From the NCBI GenBank assembly GCA_016841965.1, contig JAEANN010000024.1, forward strand, positions 1-64,000: a stretch of DNA of 64,000 nt. Direction: 5' to 3'. Origin of the DNA: Candidatus Roseilinea mizusawaensis (lineage in GTDB: Bacteria > Chloroflexota > Anaerolineae > J036 > Brachytrichaceae). The notes beneath the pieces are model-generated. The model searched no databases and was not told the origin of the DNA. It saw only the letters and a program-made list of their open reading frames with translations. This document shows positions 36,617-45,072 of this stretch, one piece after another; position 1 is the first letter of the stretch; each line of letters opens with the position of its first letter. A program made the translations under genes and the position numbers.

Positions 36617-38248
36617 TCACTGCAGGTTGACCAGCACCAGCACCAGGCCGGCGCCTTCGTCCAGTGCCGTCATGGCTTTGCCGATGATCGCGCCGTGCGA
36701 GCGAGACGCATCGCTGGCCTTCATGGCATGGCCGGGCGTGTCGGAGCTGGTGAGCAGGTCGCCCGGCTTGATCGGGCCGTTGCTGGCGTCGGCTTTGACG
36801 TACACGCGGCCCACCACGGCCACTTCCACGTCGCCATCGAGCACGCCTTGCTGGTGCAGCACCATGCCGGGGTTGACGCCGCCCGCGCCGCTGACGATGC
36901 CGGCCACCTTGTGGTCGTAAGCAGTGGTGCTGACCTTCAGCTTGCCGGGGTTGTTCTCGTCGATGACCATCAACGTGCCCGGCTCGGGTGTGTCATCGGA
37001 GGTCTCGAACTTCTCGGCCAGGTCGCCGCCGCCGTAGATCTGCACGGCGCTGGTCCACACGCGCCCGTTGTTGCGCACGGCGTACACGACGTTGCCGGCC
37101 GCGTTGAGCGAGCGGTAGGCGTCGCCGGTGCCCGTGTTGCGCGCCACGATGGTGGCGTCGCCGCCGGCGTTGCGCGCGTAGATGGCGATGCCGGCCGGCT
37201 CGCTGGCCGTAGTGTTGGTGTTGTTGGCGTACACGGTCGGCGCGTTCAGCGTTGTGCCGTTGCTGGTGAAGTAGCCGGCCACGTTGTTCGTGCTGTTGCC
37301 AAACACCCCGCGCCCGTCCGTGCTGGAGCCGTACACACCGCGCCCGGATGGCGACTCGCCATACACGCCCCATCCACTGCCGTCATGCGATCCCCACACG
37401 CCGATGCCCAGGCTCCCTGTGCCGTTGTTGATGCCGCGCACGCCGGCCGAGCTGATGCCCGCTGTGGTCGGCTCAATTTGGCCTAGTACGCCAATCGCCA
37501 TGCCGCTGGTCGATGCGTTGTAGCCGGCGATCGCAGGTAATGTGCCGGTGGTGGCTTCGCGCCGCCCGATGATGCCGGTGCCGAATTCGCTGCGGCCCTC
37601 CACGCCAACGCCGCTGGTGCTGAGCGCGTAGACGCCCCAGGCCGAGTTGTTGTTGTCGGCGCGGATCGCGGCCGAGTTGCTGGCCCGATTCCAGAAGTAA
37701 GCAGATCGGCCAGAACCATGGTTCTGAGCGACGAGCAGGTTGTCGGCGGTGGTGCCGCTGATGGTTGCGCCGGGGCGCAACGTCATCGCGTAGGGCACGC
37801 CGTATAGCTGCTGGCGGGGCGCCAAAGTGACAAAAGCGCCGGAGCCGCTGGGGCAACGCACGCGGATTTCGAGCCAGCCCGCATCGCCGGTGAATGCGCC
37901 GGTTCCGAAGTCCAGCGCGGTGGTGAATAGACCGTTGTTGACGCCGAGCGTCGTGTTGATGACGCTGCCGACCTCGTTGCCGCCGGATGCGGCGTCATAC
38001 AGTCGGAATTCCATGTCGCAGTTGCCGTTCACCAGCGCGCCGCCCAACTTGAGCTGGCCCTGGTAGGCAACCGCCGAACTGGCAATCACTTCCACGGCCG
38101 CAGGCCCGACCCCTGGCCCAGCCTCCGAACCGGATGCCTGCCCCTCGACTTGCGGTTGCAGGTCACCAGATTGGGCAGTCGCGCTACCCAACAACGCCAA
38201 GCCCAACGCGCCGCCGGCCAATACAGCAACCCATCGATTCTGACTCAT
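36617..38248 (-). CDS. secreted stalk/fibre-like repeat protein
   Basis: A 543-residue exported protein. After a signal peptide (VAVLAGGALGLALLGSATAQ) comes a beta domain (AVAYQGQLKLGGALVNG to QQLYGVPYAM), then many short repeats of GV(Y/W/F)G type: GVYGESPSGRGVYGSSTDG and RGVFGNSTNNVAGYF, as in phage-fibre or collagen-like stalks. The C-terminal domain (GGGDLAEKFETSDD, YDHKVAGIVSGAGGVNPGM, GPIKPGDLLTSSDTPGHAMK, HGAIIGKAMTALDEGAGLVL) is found at the end of many surface proteins. It is probably a trimeric surface structure. The start at 38248 has GGAGG 8 nt upstream. It is the first gene of the operon with the S1 protease. Confidence 0.75.
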   Translation of the reverse strand: MSQNRWVAVLAGGALGLALLGSATAQSGDLQPQVEGQASGSEAGPGVGPAAVEVIASSAVAYQGQLKLGGALVNGNCDMEFRLYDAASGGNEVGSVINTTLGVNNGLFTTALDFGTGAFTGDAGWLEIRVRCPSGSGAFVTLAPRQQLYGVPYAMTLRPGATISGTTADNLLVAQNHGSGRSAYFWNRASNSAAIRADNNNSAWGVYALSTSGVGVEGRSEFGTGIIGRREATTGTLPAIAGYNASTSGMAIGVLGQIEPTTAGISSAGVRGINNGTGSLGIGVWGSHDGSGWGVYGESPSGRGVYGSSTDGRGVFGNSTNNVAGYFTSNGTTLNAPTVYANNTNTTASEPAGIAIYARNAGGDATIVARNTGTGDAYRSLNAAGNVVYAVRNNGRVWTSAVQIYGGGDLAEKFETSDDTPEPGTLMVIDENNPGKLKVSTTAYDHKVAGIVSGAGGVNPGMVLHQQGVLDGDVEVAVVGRVYVKADASNGPIKPGDLLTSSDTPGHAMKASDASRSHGAIIGKAMTALDEGAGLVLVLVNLQ

Positions 38249-38461
38249 TTCATTTGCCTCCAAACACGATACAACGACTCCAACGACTTATCCGAGTCGG
38301 AGGTATCTTATCTAGCCAGACTCTCCCAATCACACGCCGGCTTTTTGCCTCTGGCTTGCCTGGCGCTAAACGATACGCAGACGATGTGTCATGCTTTTTG
38401 CAGGTTCCGTAGTACCATCCGATCCCGGTTGAAATCTACACTTTATGCGGAGTAACTACTG

Positions 38462-39214
38462 ATGTCTTTCGAGCTTTTCGTTTCGCCCAAAGGCAATGAT
38501 CATTGGTCAGGTCGCAAAGCCTCGCCGAACAAAGCCGGCGACGATGGCCCCTTTGCCACGATCGAAGCCGCGCAAAAGGCCGTGCGCAAGTTGAAGCGCA
38601 AGGGCGAATTGACTGAGCCGGTGCGGGTCATCATTCGCGGCGGCGTGTATGCCTTGAAGAAACCACTGAGGTTTGGGCCAGAGGATTCCGGCTCGCCGGC
38701 GCCCACCGGCGGATGGAACATCCAGTCCGGCCCAGAGCGCAGCGTGACCTACGCGGCCTATCCCGGCGAAACGCCTGTCTTCAGCGGCGGCAAGCGCATC
38801 ACCGGCTGGAAGGCGTCGCAGCTCAACCGGCGCAACGTGATACGTAATAACATCTTTGCGTATGGCGGCGAGGCGCAGTTCTCACGTGGACGGATCGAGG
38901 CGCATAACAGCTTCTTCTTCACCAACAATATCGTGTACTTCGACACGGAGGGCGCAGTGCTGGCCGGCAACTGGAAGGAACTGAACGCGACGATTGATCG
39001 CAACCTGTACTGGAATGCGTCGGGCAAGCCGTTGAACTTTGCCGGCGCGTCGTTTGCAGACTGGCAGGCGCGCGGGGCCGATCAACACAGCCTGATTGCC
39101 GATCCCGGCTTCCGCGACCCGGCCAACGGCGACTTTACGCTGCCGCCCGATTCGCCGGCGACGCAGATCGGTTTCACGCCGTTTGATCTGTCTACTGTGG
39201 GGCCGAGACGCTGA
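38462..39214 (+). CDS. right-handed beta-helix protein with a large internal deletion
   Basis: The 250-residue frame joins two ends of a much longer family. Residues 1-~118 (FELFVSPKGNDHWSGRKASP, PVRVIIRGGVYALKKPL, VFSGGKRITGWK) are the N-terminus of parallel beta-helix glycan-active proteins. Residues ~124-250 (RNVIRNNIFAYGGEAQFSRG, IDRNLYWNASGKPLNF, HSLIADPGFRDPANGDF) are the C-terminal coils. Full-length relatives are usually 600-700 residues, so roughly 350-450 residues of helix are missing at 38811-38835, with the frame kept. No signal peptide is visible. It may be a decaying gene or a miniature version. Confidence 0.7.
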   Translation: MSFELFVSPKGNDHWSGRKASPNKAGDDGPFATIEAAQKAVRKLKRKGELTEPVRVIIRGGVYALKKPLRFGPEDSGSPAPTGGWNIQSGPERSVTYAAYPGETPVFSGGKRITGWKASQLNRRNVIRNNIFAYGGEAQFSRGRIEAHNSFFFTNNIVYFDTEGAVLAGNWKELNATIDRNLYWNASGKPLNFAGASFADWQARGADQHSLIADPGFRDPANGDFTLPPDSPATQIGFTPFDLSTVGPRR

Positions 39215-39227
39215 GTGCGCAGCCTGT

Positions 39228-39233
39228 TATCAT
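39228..39233 (+). promoter_or_regulatory. -10 element before purD (leaderless type)
   Basis: TATCAT ends 9 nt before the ATG at 39243. No ribosome-binding site is present in the gap. Confidence 0.4.
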
Positions 39234-39242
39234 GCGCGCCTG

Positions 39243-40670
39243 ATGGACATCCCTCATGCTCTGAAGCAACCTGAGCGTGTGCTAGTGATTGGTTCGGGCG
39301 GGCGCGAACATGCGCTGGCGTGGGCGCTTGCCCAATCTCCTGCTGTTCAGAGCATCGTTGTCGCGCCCGGCAACGCCGGCACCGCCGGCGAACAGGGCAA
39401 GACGATAAACGCGCCCATCTCGTCAGATGACATCCCCGCGCTGCTCCGCTTTGCGCGCGAGCAGCGCATCGATCTGACGGTAGTCGGCCCCGAAGCGCCG
39501 TTGGCCGCCGGCATCGTCGATGCTTTTCAGCAGGCCGGCCTGCGCATCTTTGGCCCCACACAAGCTGCCGCTCAACTCGAAGCTTCCAAAGCATTTGCCA
39601 AAGCTTTCATGCAACAGCAGGGCATCCCCACCGCGCGATATGCTGCTTTCACCGACTACGATGTCGCGCGTGCCCATCTTCAATCCAGAATCCAGAATCC
39701 AGAACTCGGCACTCAGCACTCACCACTCACCACTCAGCACTCAGCACTCAGCACTCAGCACTCACCACTCACCACTCAGCACTCAGCACTCAAATCCCAA
39801 ATAGTTGTCAAGGCCGATGGTCTGGCGGCCGGCAAGGGCGTGATCGTCTGCGACAGCCTAGAGCAGGCGCTGGCGGCGTTGCAGCAGATCATGCGCGACC
39901 GCGAGTTCGGCGCAGCCGGCGACACAGTCATCATCGAAGAGCGGCTGAGCGGGCCGGAGCTGTCGGTGCTGGCATTCTGTGATGGACAGACTGTGGCGCC
40001 CATGCCCCCCGCCCGCGACCACAAGCGCGTTTTCGACCGCGATCAGGGGCCAAACACCGGCGGCATGGGTGCATTCTCGCCTGTGCCGGGTCTCGACGAG
40101 AGTTTGCTGGCCGAGGTGAAACGAACAGTCTTGCAGCCGGCCCTCGACGGCATGGCGGCGCGCGGCACGCCATACGCCGGCGTGCTCTATGCCGGCCTCA
40201 TGTTGACCGACAACGGGCCGAAGGTGTTGGAGTTCAACTGTCGGTTCGGCGACCCAGAGACGCAGGTGATTTTGCCGTTGCTGGATCAGACTTCGCCCGG
40301 CGCGGCTTCGCTGGCCGAGATCATGTTGGCTTGCGCCGAAGGCCGGCTGGCCGAAGTAGCGCCGCGCATCCGTTGGCGCGCCGGCGCTTGTGCCACTGTG
40401 GTGATGGCTGCGCCGGGCTATCCCGGTCCGTACCCCAAAGGGCTGCCCATCTCCGGCCTCAGCGATGCCGCCGCGTTGGATGACGTGATGGTTTTTCATG
40501 CCGGCACGGCCCTGCGCGATGATCGCGTGGTGACAGCCGGCGGTCGTGTATTGGCGGTGAGCGGGCTTGGCCCCGACGTGCCGGCTGCGTTGGCGCGCGC
40601 CTACGCCGGCGTAGCGCGCATTCACTTCGAGGGCGCGCATTATCGCCGCGACATCGGGTCGGCAAGTTGA
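39243..40670 (+). CDS. purD: phosphoribosylamine-glycine ligase with an in-frame repeat insertion
   Basis: A 475-residue ATP-grasp enzyme that joins glycine to phosphoribosylamine in purine synthesis. Visible signatures are VLVIGSGGREHALAWAL, VVVAPGNAG-like VAPGNAGTAGEQG, GPEAPLAAGIVDAF, IVVKADGLAAGKGVIVC, MPPARDHKRVFDRDQGPNTG and LEFNCRFGDPETQVILPLL. Between VARAHL and IVVKADG, where relatives have only a few residues, about 40 extra residues of low complexity (HSPLTTQHSALSTQ type) are encoded by 7-bp tandem repeats. They lie at the edge of the ATP-grasp domain, at a loop position. The enzyme is probably still active because purM and purN follow intact. A longer frame from 39096 has no family support. 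Confidence 0.93.
   Translation: MDIPHALKQPERVLVIGSGGREHALAWALAQSPAVQSIVVAPGNAGTAGEQGKTINAPISSDDIPALLRFAREQRIDLTVVGPEAPLAAGIVDAFQQAGLRIFGPTQAAAQLEASKAFAKAFMQQQGIPTARYAAFTDYDVARAHLQSRIQNPELGTQHSPLTTQHSALSTQHSPLTTQHSALKSQIVVKADGLAAGKGVIVCDSLEQALAALQQIMRDREFGAAGDTVIIEERLSGPELSVLAFCDGQTVAPMPPARDHKRVFDRDQGPNTGGMGAFSPVPGLDESLLAEVKRTVLQPALDGMAARGTPYAGVLYAGLMLTDNGPKVLEFNCRFGDPETQVILPLLDQTSPGAASLAEIMLACAEGRLAEVAPRIRWRAGACATVVMAAPGYPGPYPKGLPISGLSDAAALDDVMVFHAGTALRDDRVVTAGGRVLAVSGLGPDVPAALARAYAGVARIHFEGAHYRRDIGSAS
39684..39794 (+). repeat. heptanucleotide tandem repeats inside purD
   Basis: Three units of TCCAGAA (39684-39704) overlap by one base with thirteen units of ACTCNNC type (39704-39794; ACTCAGC or ACTCACC, first and last units degenerate). 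Three units make 21 bp, so the frame is kept and a 7-residue peptide repeat (TQHSALS-like) results. It resembles the short heptamer repeats described from filamentous cyanobacteria. Confidence 0.92.
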
Positions 40671-40677
40671 TGAGTCA

Positions 40678-41751
40678 ATGATGATTGAGAGTGGCATGAC
40701 CGGTTCAAACACATATTCGGCAGCGGGCGTAGACATTGCCGCCGGCGCACAAGCCGTTGCGTTGATGCGCGCAGCGGTGCAATCAACCTATGGCCCGCAG
40801 GTGCTGGCCGGCATCGGGGCGTTTGGCGGGTTGTTCGACGCCTCGGCGTTGAAAGAGATGCGCGAGCCGGTGTTGGTTGCCTCGACCGATGGCGTGGGCA
40901 CCAAAACGATGGTTGCCGCGCGCATGGGGCGCTGGGACACCATCGGCCAAGACATCGTCAACCACAGCGTCAACGATATTCTGGTGCAGGGGGCGCGTCC
41001 TTTGTTCTTCATGGACTATGTAGCCTGCTCGAAGCTTGACCCCGCGCAGATTGCCACTGTGGTCGCCGGCTGCGCCGTGGCCTGCCGCGAGGCCGGCTGC
41101 GCGCTACTGGGTGGCGAGACGGCTGAGATGCCGGGCGTCTATCAACCCGGCGAGTTGGACCTGGTCGGCACAATCGTCGGCGTGGTTGAAAGATCGGCGA
41201 TCATCGATGGCCGGCGCATTCAGCCGGGTGATGTCATCCTCGGCCTGCCCGCTGTTGGACTGCACACGAATGGCTTTTCGTTGGCGCGGCGCGTGCTGGG
41301 TGAGCTGGACTGGCGCGTCCCGCTGGCGGCGTATCTGCCCCCCGGCGAGCGTGAGATGCCCGGCGCGCAGCAGTCCATCGGCGAGGCGCTGCTGGCCGTG
41401 CATCGCTCCTATCTGAAGCCGGTGCAGGCTTTGCTGGGTGTAGGGGTCGATGTGCGTGGCCTGGCCCACATTACCGGCGGCGGGTTCGTGGACAACTTGC
41501 CGCGTGTGTTGCCGGCCGGCGTTGGCGCGATGATTCGGCGCGGGACATGGCCGGCCCTGCCGGTGTTCCGCCTGATTCAGCATCTGGGCCGCATCGACGA
41601 CGGCGAGATGTTTCATGTCTTTAACATGGGCCTGGGGATGCTGGCCGTTGTGCCGCCGACCGATGTGGATCGCGCCCTGGCGACATTGCCGGGCGATGCC
41701 TATGTGGTGGGCCAGATCATCGCCGGTAGCCGTGAAGTCACGATCGAATAG
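40678..41751 (+). CDS. purM: phosphoribosylformylglycinamidine cyclo-ligase
   Basis: A 357-residue AIR synthetase, fifth step of purine synthesis. Signatures are TYSAAGVDIAAGAQAVALM, LVASTDGVGTKTMVA, GQDIVNHSVNDILVQGARPL, ALLGGETAEMPGVYQPGELD and LAHITGGGFVDNLPRVLP, ending FHVFNMGLGML. It begins 7 bp after purD. The in-frame ATG at 40696 is a second candidate start and sits closer to the conserved TYSAAGVDI. purN follows after 39 bp, so the three genes probably form one operon. Confidence 0.95.
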   Translation: MMIESGMTGSNTYSAAGVDIAAGAQAVALMRAAVQSTYGPQVLAGIGAFGGLFDASALKEMREPVLVASTDGVGTKTMVAARMGRWDTIGQDIVNHSVNDILVQGARPLFFMDYVACSKLDPAQIATVVAGCAVACREAGCALLGGETAEMPGVYQPGELDLVGTIVGVVERSAIIDGRRIQPGDVILGLPAVGLHTNGFSLARRVLGELDWRVPLAAYLPPGEREMPGAQQSIGEALLAVHRSYLKPVQALLGVGVDVRGLAHITGGGFVDNLPRVLPAGVGAMIRRGTWPALPVFRLIQHLGRIDDGEMFHVFNMGLGMLAVVPPTDVDRALATLPGDAYVVGQIIAGSREVTIE

Positions 41752-41790
41752 ACAGCCATCCGGCGCAGCCCAGATAGAGGCGATCTGCCC

Positions 41791-42408
41791 ATGACACTAT
41801 CTCCATCCCCCCGCGCATTGCCGCGCCTGGTTGTTCTGCTCTCCGGCTCCGGCAGCAATCTGCAAGCTATTCTGGATGCCTGCGCCAGCGGTGCGCTGTC
41901 GGCGCAGGTGGCGCTGGTCGTCTCGAATCGCAAGGCGGCGTATGGCCTGACGCGCGCCGCGCAGGCCGGCGTGCCCACCTTGTACTTCCCGCTCAAGCCC
42001 TACACTGACGCCGGCAAGTCTCGCGCACAATACGACGCGGACCTGGCAGCCCAACTCGCTCCCTTTCAGCCGGACCTGATCGTGTTGGCCGGCTGGATGC
42101 ATGTATTCAGCCCGGCCTTTCTATCGTGTTTTGCCGGCAAGGTCGTCAATCTGCACCCGGCGCTGCCGGGCATGTTCCCCGGCGCACACGCCATCGCGCG
42201 CGCCTATGACGCCTGGCGCAGAGGTGAGATTGCCCACAGCGGCTGCATGGTGCATTTCGCCGTTCCCGAAGTGGATGCCGGACCGGTCATTGCACAGCGT
42301 ATTGTGCCCTTCCAGCCCGGCGACACACTCGAAGCCTACGAGGCGCGTATGCACACCGCAGAGCATGAGCTGATCGTCGAAGCCATTCGGCTGGCCCTAG
42401 CGACTTGA
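41791..42408 (+). CDS. purN: phosphoribosylglycinamide formyltransferase
   Basis: A 205-residue 10-formyltetrahydrofolate-dependent GAR transformylase, third step of purine synthesis. It shows VVLLSGSGSNLQAILDAC (phosphate-binding loop), the active-site region NLHPALPGMFPGAHAIARAY with the catalytic His, and VPEVDAGPVIAQR with the catalytic Asp. GAGGCGAT lies before the ATG. The 3' end overlaps the convergent DUF2723 gene by 12 nt. Confidence 0.95.
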   Translation: MTLSPSPRALPRLVVLLSGSGSNLQAILDACASGALSAQVALVVSNRKAAYGLTRAAQAGVPTLYFPLKPYTDAGKSRAQYDADLAAQLAPFQPDLIVLAGWMHVFSPAFLSCFAGKVVNLHPALPGMFPGAHAIARAYDAWRRGEIAHSGCMVHFAVPEVDAGPVIAQRIVPFQPGDTLEAYEARMHTAEHELIVEAIRLALAT

Positions 42409-45072
42409 CGTGTCCAAATAAAACGTGACCCCCTGCGCGTATCGCTCATCGAGCGCCGGCAAAGGACGCTGGGTGAAGCCGTCGTACACCAGCACTGTGC
42501 CGGTCAGGTCGCCGGCGTAGTCGCCAATGCGCAGTGTGTGCCGGTCTGTCACCCATGATCCGCGAATCCATTTTAAGGTTGGGATTGCGCCCAACGCCGG
42601 CACACTGTCATGCGTCACGAACAGGTTGTTGCCGGCAACGCGCGTCGAGACGATGTAATCGGTTGTGATTGCTCGTCCCGATAGCCAGTGCAAATCCACT
42701 CGCGCCTGATCGCCCTCGCGCCAGGCCGAAGCGCCGGCCAGCACCATCTGATTGCCGAACGGCACATAGCGTTCGCCTTCAGTGAAATCGGGCAATATCA
42801 CATCAAGGGCAAATGTGGCGCTGGTCAGCGATAGCCGCAGGCGTTTCCACTGTGGCACATCGAAGCGCAGCGTCAGATATTCGGGCGTCGCTCTTTGTGT
42901 GGCCGGCGGAAGCCGTTGGGTTGGCGCAAGGGATTGGCCTTCTGCGGAAAGGATTGTGATTGTTGCATCGTCGGTCGATAATCGCCAATGGGTGTGCACG
43001 CGCAATTGCCCGGCGATGCCGGTGTCGTAATCGACGCCGATCATGTCTGGCGCCCGCGCAGCCGGCCTGAAGAAGGCGGGCAGTTGCGCTTGCGGATGGC
43101 GTGTTGCCGGCGCTTCCGCAGCCGGCAATACGCGGATCACGGCTTGGGCTGGATTGCGATCCCTGAGTTTCAACACAACGAATGCTGTGCCCTCATCGCT
43201 GAGCACTGGCTCGAAGCCCTGCTCGGTGGCGCGGTAGACGCCGGCATACAGAAAATACTCGCCCGGTAACAGGTCTGGTGGAATCCCCAGTGTCAGTCGC
43301 CGGTAGTGCGTGGATGTGGCCGGCGTCGTGACGTCTAGTTGAAAGTCGGCGTTGGCAGCCAGTCGTCCATCGGGCCGCAGGATGCGGAAGGTCAGCGAGG
43401 CCCCGGGCTGTGTCTCTGTGGCCTGCCAGAACACATCGATGTCGAATGTGGATCCGGCCCGCGCCGGTGTGTCGGGCGCGTGCAGCAGGCCGGCCTGGAT
43501 GCGGTTGTTGTCGAAGCTGGCGGGTGCGCCGGCCGCAATCACATCGGTGTCTGCAGGTTCGACCTGCCAGATTGGGTATCCTGCCACCGGCGCGATGCGG
43601 GGGAAGCGCGCCTCGAAGGCCGGCCCAAAGTGATTGACCACATAGGTCGGGCCGGCCTGCGCCGCTGCCGCAGTAGCTTCCGCAAATGTTTCGGCATAGG
43701 GCTGCGCGCCGCGCGGAAACACATATTTCACGTGCACATCCTGCCGCAGCCCCTCGATATCTTGCAGCGCCCACATGGGGGTGGCCTGATGCCACATGGC
43801 CAAGATTGTCGCACCGGGGGCTGCGATGTCCAGCGCGCCGGCGGCCAGGTGGCGGGTTGCGCGATCGCGCGCCAGCGCGATGTAACTGGGCAGTCGGTCG
43901 CCGGCGTCGCGCAACAATACGATCGTCAGCGCGCCGGCCAGCAAGGCGTAAGGTAGCTGCTGCACCGCGCGCCATCGGCCAGACGCGCCGGCTGCCAGAT
44001 TCCCAACGAGGCCCAGCCCGCCGCCGAGCATGACACTCAGCATGACCCATGCGGGCAAGGCATATTCCACCGTCTGGGGAGCGCGATAGGTGAGGGTGAC
44101 GAACAGATGCAACGCGCAAGCCAGCAGCAACGTCACGCCGAGCACAGCGCGTTTCCATATCAGTATGAGCAAGCCCGCCGCGCATAGCAGCAGCACCGGC
44201 GGGCTGAACTGAAATGTGAGCAGGGTGGGCAGGATCGACAGTCGGTCGCTGAGAAATTCGGGCGCGGCAAAGGCAAACATGTCGCCGGCGAATCCGCGCG
44301 CAAAGATATGATAGAGCACGCCCTCCAGCGTGTTGAGATTGCCCGGCCCAAAGCGCGCACCGGCGGCGTCTCGCAAGGGCAGATATAGCCATACCAGTTG
44401 TGTCAGCGCCAAGGCGAACGCTGCCAGCGCATAGCTCCAGCGGGGCAGCCGGCTGTGCGCGCCGGCCCACAGCGCGAACAGGCCGAGCACAGCGCCCATG
44501 AACGCCAGCGACGCATGATGCCCCACGCCCAGCCCGAGCGCGATGGCAAAGAACACCAGAGATGAAACGCGCACGCTGCCCCTCTGGCCGCCTTGTGGTT
44601 TTAGGTCGCCGAAAATGCCCGCTGTGGTGTAGACCAGCAACACAGCGAAAAACGCCGTCAGGCTACGGATGTTGGTGGTGGTCGCCTGTGCCCAGAACGT
44701 GGTGCTGGTTCCCAGCGCGCCGGCGGCCAGAACGCCGGCGAGTGTGGCCGTAAGAGAACCGGCCGGCTGTGCAATGCGTGCCACCGTGCGCGCCAGCACC
44801 ACAAGCGTGACTGCTGAGGCGATGACCGACAAAAAAGACACCCGCGCGAATGCTGAACCAAACGGGATTTGTGCGAATAGCCAGCCCAGCATTGTGAAGA
44901 GCGGATAGCCGGGTGGATGCGGAATGCCGAGGGTGATGGCCGCGATTTGAAACTCGCCGCTGTCGGCCGGCTGCACATCCGGGTTGAGCGTGGCAGCGTA
45001 TAAAGCCACCGCGCCGGCAAATAGGCCGATGTACAGAGTGAAGCGCGCTGCGCGAGAGGCAAAGGGGGTCAC
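42397..45072 (-). CDS. DUF2723 family membrane protein (GT-C-like)
   Basis: An 891-residue membrane protein. The N-terminal half has roughly ten helices and the DUF2723 hallmark LNPDVQPADSGEFQIAAITL followed by GIPHPPGYPLF, the loop that carries the acidic residue in GT-C glycosyltransferases. The second half is a large beta-rich extracytoplasmic domain. Related bacterial proteins transfer mannose or other sugars from lipid carriers to proteins. The GTG start overlaps the stop of the upstream GT4 gene (GTGA), so both are probably expressed together for surface glycosylation. Confidence 0.82.
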   Translation of the reverse strand: MTPFASRAARFTLYIGLFAGAVALYAATLNPDVQPADSGEFQIAAITLGIPHPPGYPLFTMLGWLFAQIPFGSAFARVSFLSVIASAVTLVVLARTVARIAQPAGSLTATLAGVLAAGALGTSTTFWAQATTTNIRSLTAFFAVLLVYTTAGIFGDLKPQGGQRGSVRVSSLVFFAIALGLGVGHHASLAFMGAVLGLFALWAGAHSRLPRWSYALAAFALALTQLVWLYLPLRDAAGARFGPGNLNTLEGVLYHIFARGFAGDMFAFAAPEFLSDRLSILPTLLTFQFSPPVLLLCAAGLLILIWKRAVLGVTLLLACALHLFVTLTYRAPQTVEYALPAWVMLSVMLGGGLGLVGNLAAGASGRWRAVQQLPYALLAGALTIVLLRDAGDRLPSYIALARDRATRHLAAGALDIAAPGATILAMWHQATPMWALQDIEGLRQDVHVKYVFPRGAQPYAETFAEATAAAAQAGPTYVVNHFGPAFEARFPRIAPVAGYPIWQVEPADTDVIAAGAPASFDNNRIQAGLLHAPDTPARAGSTFDIDVFWQATETQPGASLTFRILRPDGRLAANADFQLDVTTPATSTHYRRLTLGIPPDLLPGEYFLYAGVYRATEQGFEPVLSDEGTAFVVLKLRDRNPAQAVIRVLPAAEAPATRHPQAQLPAFFRPAARAPDMIGVDYDTGIAGQLRVHTHWRLSTDDATITILSAEGQSLAPTQRLPPATQRATPEYLTLRFDVPQWKRLRLSLTSATFALDVILPDFTEGERYVPFGNQMVLAGASAWREGDQARVDLHWLSGRAITTDYIVSTRVAGNNLFVTHDSVPALGAIPTLKWIRGSWVTDRHTLRIGDYAGDLTGTVLVYDGFTQRPLPALDERYAQGVTFYLDTSSR

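Noticed and set aside
39096-39242. Upstream extension of purD into the beta-helix gene
   Set aside because: It overlaps the real end of the upstream gene in another frame, and the PurD family starts near VLVIGSGGREH.
39684-39794. CRISPR-like array in purD
   Set aside because: Units are 7 bp without spacers and lie in frame inside a coding region, so this is a tandem repeat and not CRISPR.
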